Positions 6,282 to 8,916 of a stretch of 8,916 bases of DNA are shown in pieces. The stretch's first letter is position 1. Each line of letters opens with the position of its first letter. Below the pieces are notes generated by a model, which had not been told where the DNA came from, searched no databases, and saw only the letters and a list, made by a program, of their open reading frames with translations. Source of the stretch: Balneolia bacterium (lineage in GTDB: Bacteria; Bacteroidota; Rhodothermia; Balneolales; Cyclonatronaceae); NCBI GenBank assembly GCA_003567135.1, contig PXAI01000196.1, positions 1 through 8,916 on the forward strand, in the 5' to 3' direction. Position numbers and translations under genes: made by a program.

Positions 6282-7334
6282 ATGGCACGCGGACTACTCA
6301 TATTTCTTACCGGGATGTTCATTGTGATGGGGATTTACTCACTCGGTGCACAGCGTCGGATTCTTGCCACAGAGCAGCAGCTTGCTCATGAGGCAAAATA
6401 TGTTTCCGCGTTATTCAATGCCCGCTCAGCCGCCGAAGTAACCGCGCAGCATATCACTAAAAATCCAGGCTATGCCGAAGATAACGAAACCCTTACGGTA
6501 GAGTTTCCTGAGGGCACGGCCACAGTAACCATCCAGCGCGATGGCCCCGACTACCGGTTTACCACAGTAGCCTGGCACGACAGCGTATCAGCCATTTCAG
6601 AAGCACAGCTGATATGGAACAGCGACGCGCTTATCACCAATATTTTTGGCAGCATGGGTATTTACAGCAACAACCTGAACTTCAACATTTCAGGCAGTGC
6701 GTTCTCTATCGACGGAAGAAATTATTTCACGGATGGCACTTTAAATGGCAACGATTCAGATATTCTCGGGATATCGCTGAGTGACGGTGATATTCAGGAT
6801 TACATTCTCGGTGAGCTGAACCAAAATCAGCAAAACCAGATAACCGGAACATGCGGGCCTCCGAGTGTAGGTGTAGTGGATACTGATCCTGATCAATTAC
6901 AGCAGGCGATTGAGCTTCTCGCGCAAAATGCGGATCTGGTGATTAACAGCGATTATACCGCATCCGGTGCCGGATCACTCGGAACCTACGAAGAGCCTAT
7001 GATCGTGGAAGTAAAGAGCGGAACGCTGAATCTTTCAAACGCCACCGGAGCCGGCGTAATTATTATCCGTGAAGATGCGGAAATCGACGTTCGCGGAAAT
7101 CTCGATCATTACGAAGGAATTATTTATGTACAGGGTGCCGCCAGGCTGGTTCGCGGAAATGTGAACATATACGGCGCTATGGTTTTCGGTGGCGAAGATC
7201 CTGAGCTTGAAATTGATATTGACCTTCGCGGAAATGTGCACATCCGGTATTCAAGCAGCGCACTGGCAAACCTTAACTACAGATTTGCATCCCGTGCAGC
7301 CGGATTTTTCACGCTTAGCGGAGTTTTCGAATAG
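6282..7334 (+). CDS. PilX-like minor pilin with probable beta-helical C-terminal domain
   Basis: 350 residues; AGGGA at 6271-6275 supports the start. The N-terminus MARG is followed by a hydrophobic helix (about residues 5-22) and a long polar helix with an Ala-rich segment (SAAEVTAQHI), as in PilX. The middle is Asn/Asp/Gly/Ser-rich, and a lone Cys sits in a GTCGPP element. From about residue 240 to 325 short strands recur with RGN at 271-273, 291-293 and 316-318, spaced 20 and 25 residues, suggesting stacked coils of a right-handed beta-helix, as seen in some large PilX-type proteins. It probably sits at the filament tip or in the priming complex. The family link is moderate; the beta-helix is inferred from periodicity. 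Confidence 0.6.
   Translation: MARGLLIFLTGMFIVMGIYSLGAQRRILATEQQLAHEAKYVSALFNARSAAEVTAQHITKNPGYAEDNETLTVEFPEGTATVTIQRDGPDYRFTTVAWHDSVSAISEAQLIWNSDALITNIFGSMGIYSNNLNFNISGSAFSIDGRNYFTDGTLNGNDSDILGISLSDGDIQDYILGELNQNQQNQITGTCGPPSVGVVDTDPDQLQQAIELLAQNADLVINSDYTASGAGSLGTYEEPMIVEVKSGTLNLSNATGAGVIIIREDAEIDVRGNLDHYEGIIYVQGAARLVRGNVNIYGAMVFGGEDPELEIDIDLRGNVHIRYSSSALANLNYRFASRAAGFFTLSGVFE
7090..7235 (+). repeat. Three copies of an 11-bp repeat in the PilX-like gene
   Basis: TTCGCGGAAAT occurs at 7090-7100, 7150-7160 and 7225-7235, always in the same reading frame and encoding RGN. The last two copies also share the following GTG. Spacing is 60 and 75 bp. This marks repeated structural coils in the protein. 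Confidence 0.8.
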
Positions 7335-7343
7335 GAGAATATT

Positions 7344-8576
7344 ATGGAAGCCTACTCAACAGATTCGTTGGAAAAACTCGCCGCACGGCTCGACTACACC
7401 GCGCACGACGATGGCTCGGAGCGAATAAGGAAGTGTGCTGAGCTGCTGAGGAATACCCCGGATGAAATCCGGCGTGAGCTTCGCGAAGAGCTCGAGGAGA
7501 TGCTTCTGCGTATGGACAGCAACGAGGCTTCCGATATGGATATCGGCGGACTTGGCTGTTCAAACACCGTTTGGTACCGCGTTCACGGTCAGAAAAAGCC
7601 AGATACCGATTACCAGTACAGTTTGGCCGAAACAGACCTGATGCTCCTTAACGTACTTAATCCCACTCAGATTGATACGCTGATTATCAATCAAAGCCTG
7701 GACTTTTCATATACCCTCGAAAACGCTGAGGGCGTGAAACAGCGGTACCGTTCCACGATGTACCTGGATCTGGATCATCTCGCGATGAACATGCGGAGTA
7801 TCAGTACACAAATTCGTCCGTTCGGCGGCCTTGGGCTGCATCCTGAAGCGGCGAAGCTGTTGAGCCTCAACTATATGAAGTACGGATTAACGCTCGTAAC
7901 CGGTATCACAGGATCGGGTAAATCATCTACCCTGGATACCATTATCGATGCCAACAACCGGACGATTGAAGCGCACATTGTGATAATCGCTTCCCCGATC
8001 GAGATGGTTCATAAACCGAAAAAGTGTATCATCAGGCACCGTGAAGTGGGCCGGGACGTCACATCCTTTAAAGCCGGTGCGGTACAGTCGCTCAGGCAGG
8101 ATCCCGACATTATTGTAATTGGAGAGTTAAGAGATCCGGATACGATCCAAACCGCGCTCGAAATCACCGATTCAGGACATAAAACGTTTGCAACACTGCA
8201 CACCGCATCCGCAACAGAAAGTATCGACAGGATAATCGGCGAGGTGCAGGTGGATCAGCAGGAGCGTGTGAGAAACCGGCTTGCCGATGTACTCACGTGC
8301 GTCATCAGCCAGAAGCTATTGCCGTCAACCGATGGGAAACGCGTTCTGGCGAAGGAAGTGCTGGTGGTAACGCCGTCAGTCAGGGCAGCAATCCGGAACA
8401 ACACGTTGGGCGAAATCTATCAGATGATAAATGAAGGCGGATCAGCGGGGATGATTACAATGGAACAGGATTTAAAGCGCCTGTATCAGGAAGATAAGAT
8501 TACAATTTATGATGCGATCAGCCACGCCAACAACAAGAAAAGATTACGCGAAATTTTAGGACTGGAGCAGCAATAA
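7344..8576 (+). CDS. pilT: PilT-like ATPase with altered Asp box
   Basis: 410 residues; AGGAGA at 7333-7338 supports the start. PilT retracts pili by depolymerising them. About 60 charged helical residues precede the PAS-like N-domain, which starts near ASDMDI. The motor has Walker A GITGSGKSS (187-195), where the usual Pro is Ile; a PilT-type REVGRDVTSF stretch (233 on); Walker B DIIVIGE (255-261) with Glu261; and His box ATLHTAS (283-289). The Asp box, normally EDPIE, reads ASPIE (216-220), so both acidic residues are missing. The C-terminal AIRNLIRE motif is only partly kept (AIRNNTLGE), and GMITMEQDLKRL follows as in PilT. There are no zinc-binding cysteines, as expected for PilT and unlike PilB. 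It could be a slow or non-retracting motor, or a regulatory subunit. It overlaps the next start by 1 nt. Confidence 0.88.
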   Translation: MEAYSTDSLEKLAARLDYTAHDDGSERIRKCAELLRNTPDEIRRELREELEEMLLRMDSNEASDMDIGGLGCSNTVWYRVHGQKKPDTDYQYSLAETDLMLLNVLNPTQIDTLIINQSLDFSYTLENAEGVKQRYRSTMYLDLDHLAMNMRSISTQIRPFGGLGLHPEAAKLLSLNYMKYGLTLVTGITGSGKSSTLDTIIDANNRTIEAHIVIIASPIEMVHKPKKCIIRHREVGRDVTSFKAGAVQSLRQDPDIIVIGELRDPDTIQTALEITDSGHKTFATLHTASATESIDRIIGEVQVDQQERVRNRLADVLTCVISQKLLPSTDGKRVLAKEVLVVTPSVRAAIRNNTLGEIYQMINEGGSAGMITMEQDLKRLYQEDKITIYDAISHANNKKRLREILGLEQQ

Positions 8577-8916
8577 TGAGAAAAAAGAAACAAATAATAA
8601 GCCTGAAGGTAATTGGTGAAAAAATTCACCTGGTAAGGTTTGTACGTGAGAGCGGGCTCTGGAATGCCGATGCGGTCCGTAAGATTGATATTTCAGGTAT
8701 GCTGAAAAAAGACCATAGCGCCAAACAGGAAGAAGAAACCGTAACCGCTGAGGATATTTTTGGAATTTCGGCTGAATCTGAGGATCAGGCTTCGGTAATC
8801 ACTGCGGATACTCCGCCTGCATTACCCAAGAAAGAGAATTCAGAAAATGAGGATGATGACTTCCTCGACCTGGATTTACAGCTTGGTGAGAATGATGACA
8901 TAAATGATCTTAGTGA
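8576..8916 (+). CDS. Unrecognised operon protein with acidic linker (3' end missing)
   Basis: 113 complete codons are visible and the frame is open to the right edge. The start ATG overlaps the stop of the PilT-like gene (TAATG at 8574-8578), so it belongs to the operon. The N-terminus is strongly basic (MRKKKQ) followed by a probable beta hairpin (IISLKVIGEKIHLVRFVRES). From about residue 50 the sequence becomes an acidic, low-complexity stretch rich in Glu, Asp and Ser, including EDDDFLDLDLQLGEND. There is no signal peptide or membrane segment in the visible part. The opening strands could be the start of an actin-like PilM or GspL-type fold, which would suit the position, but the match is too weak to assert. 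No function is assigned. Confidence 0.7.
   Translation, partial: MRKKKQIISLKVIGEKIHLVRFVRESGLWNADAVRKIDISGMLKKDHSAKQEEETVTAEDIFGISAESEDQASVITADTPPALPKKENSENEDDDFLDLDLQLGENDDINDLS

Noticed and set aside
7189..7428. 79-codon + strand frame bridging the PilX-like and PilT-like genes
   Set aside because: Out of frame with both neighbours, which have good starts and recognisable sequence; it has no ribosome binding site or family pattern.
1..8916. CRISPR array, insertion sequence, tRNA or rRNA
   Set aside because: No regularly spaced repeats, transposase, terminal inverted repeats or RNA gene signatures were seen on either strand.

Overview
The window reads as one co-directional (+ strand) block from a bacterium of the Bacteroidota/Rhodothermota/Balneolota/Chlorobiota neighbourhood. 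This is inferred from protein style (a pilin starting MGQQQLLL, a GspF with a doubled N-terminal module), from several starts without a Shine-Dalgarno sequence, and from a promoter whose -10 also resembles the Bacteroidota TAnnTTTG box. Species cannot be named from sequence alone. No mobile element, CRISPR array, tRNA or rRNA is visible.

Layout. Positions 1-612 hold the 3' part of a gene for a staphylococcal-nuclease-like domain fused to a ComEA-type helix-hairpin-helix DNA-binding domain; the nuclease catalytic residues look lost. Positions 613-985 are AT-rich and non-coding, with several inverted repeats and a good promoter (TTGACT-18-TATAAT, 845-874). From 986 a tightly packed operon runs off the right edge: a small unusual type IV pilin-like protein (986-1450), a strong intrinsic terminator (1485-1518), a GspF/PilC inner-membrane platform protein (1564-2901), a GspE/PilB assembly ATPase with an MshEN-type N-terminus (2910-4697), a PilV/GspI-like minor pilin (4713-5198), a stand-alone cyclic-nucleotide-binding-domain protein (5202-5726), a PilW-like minor pilin (5726-6271), a PilX-like protein with a probable beta-helical C-terminus (6282-7334), a divergent PilT-like ATPase (7344-8576), and the start of an unrecognised gene with a long acidic linker (8576 to edge).

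How it fits together. The genes supply most of the cytoplasmic and inner-membrane core of a type IV filament machine: main subunit, platform, extension motor, likely retraction motor and three priming/tip minor pilins. Not in the window are a prepilin peptidase, a secretin and clear PilM/N/O/P genes, although the last, truncated gene could belong to that group. Two features suggest second-messenger control: a c-di-GMP-type MshEN motif on the extension ATPase and a CRP-like sensor domain without a DNA-binding domain between the minor pilin genes. The terminator behind the first gene would let the pilin be made in excess of the machine. The upstream HhH protein makes DNA uptake one possible role, but that is inference.

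The most unusual points are that none of the four pilin-like proteins carries the classical GFxxxE prepilin motif, that the PilT-like ATPase has lost the acidic pair of its Asp box, and that a cNMP sensor is built into the pilin cluster.
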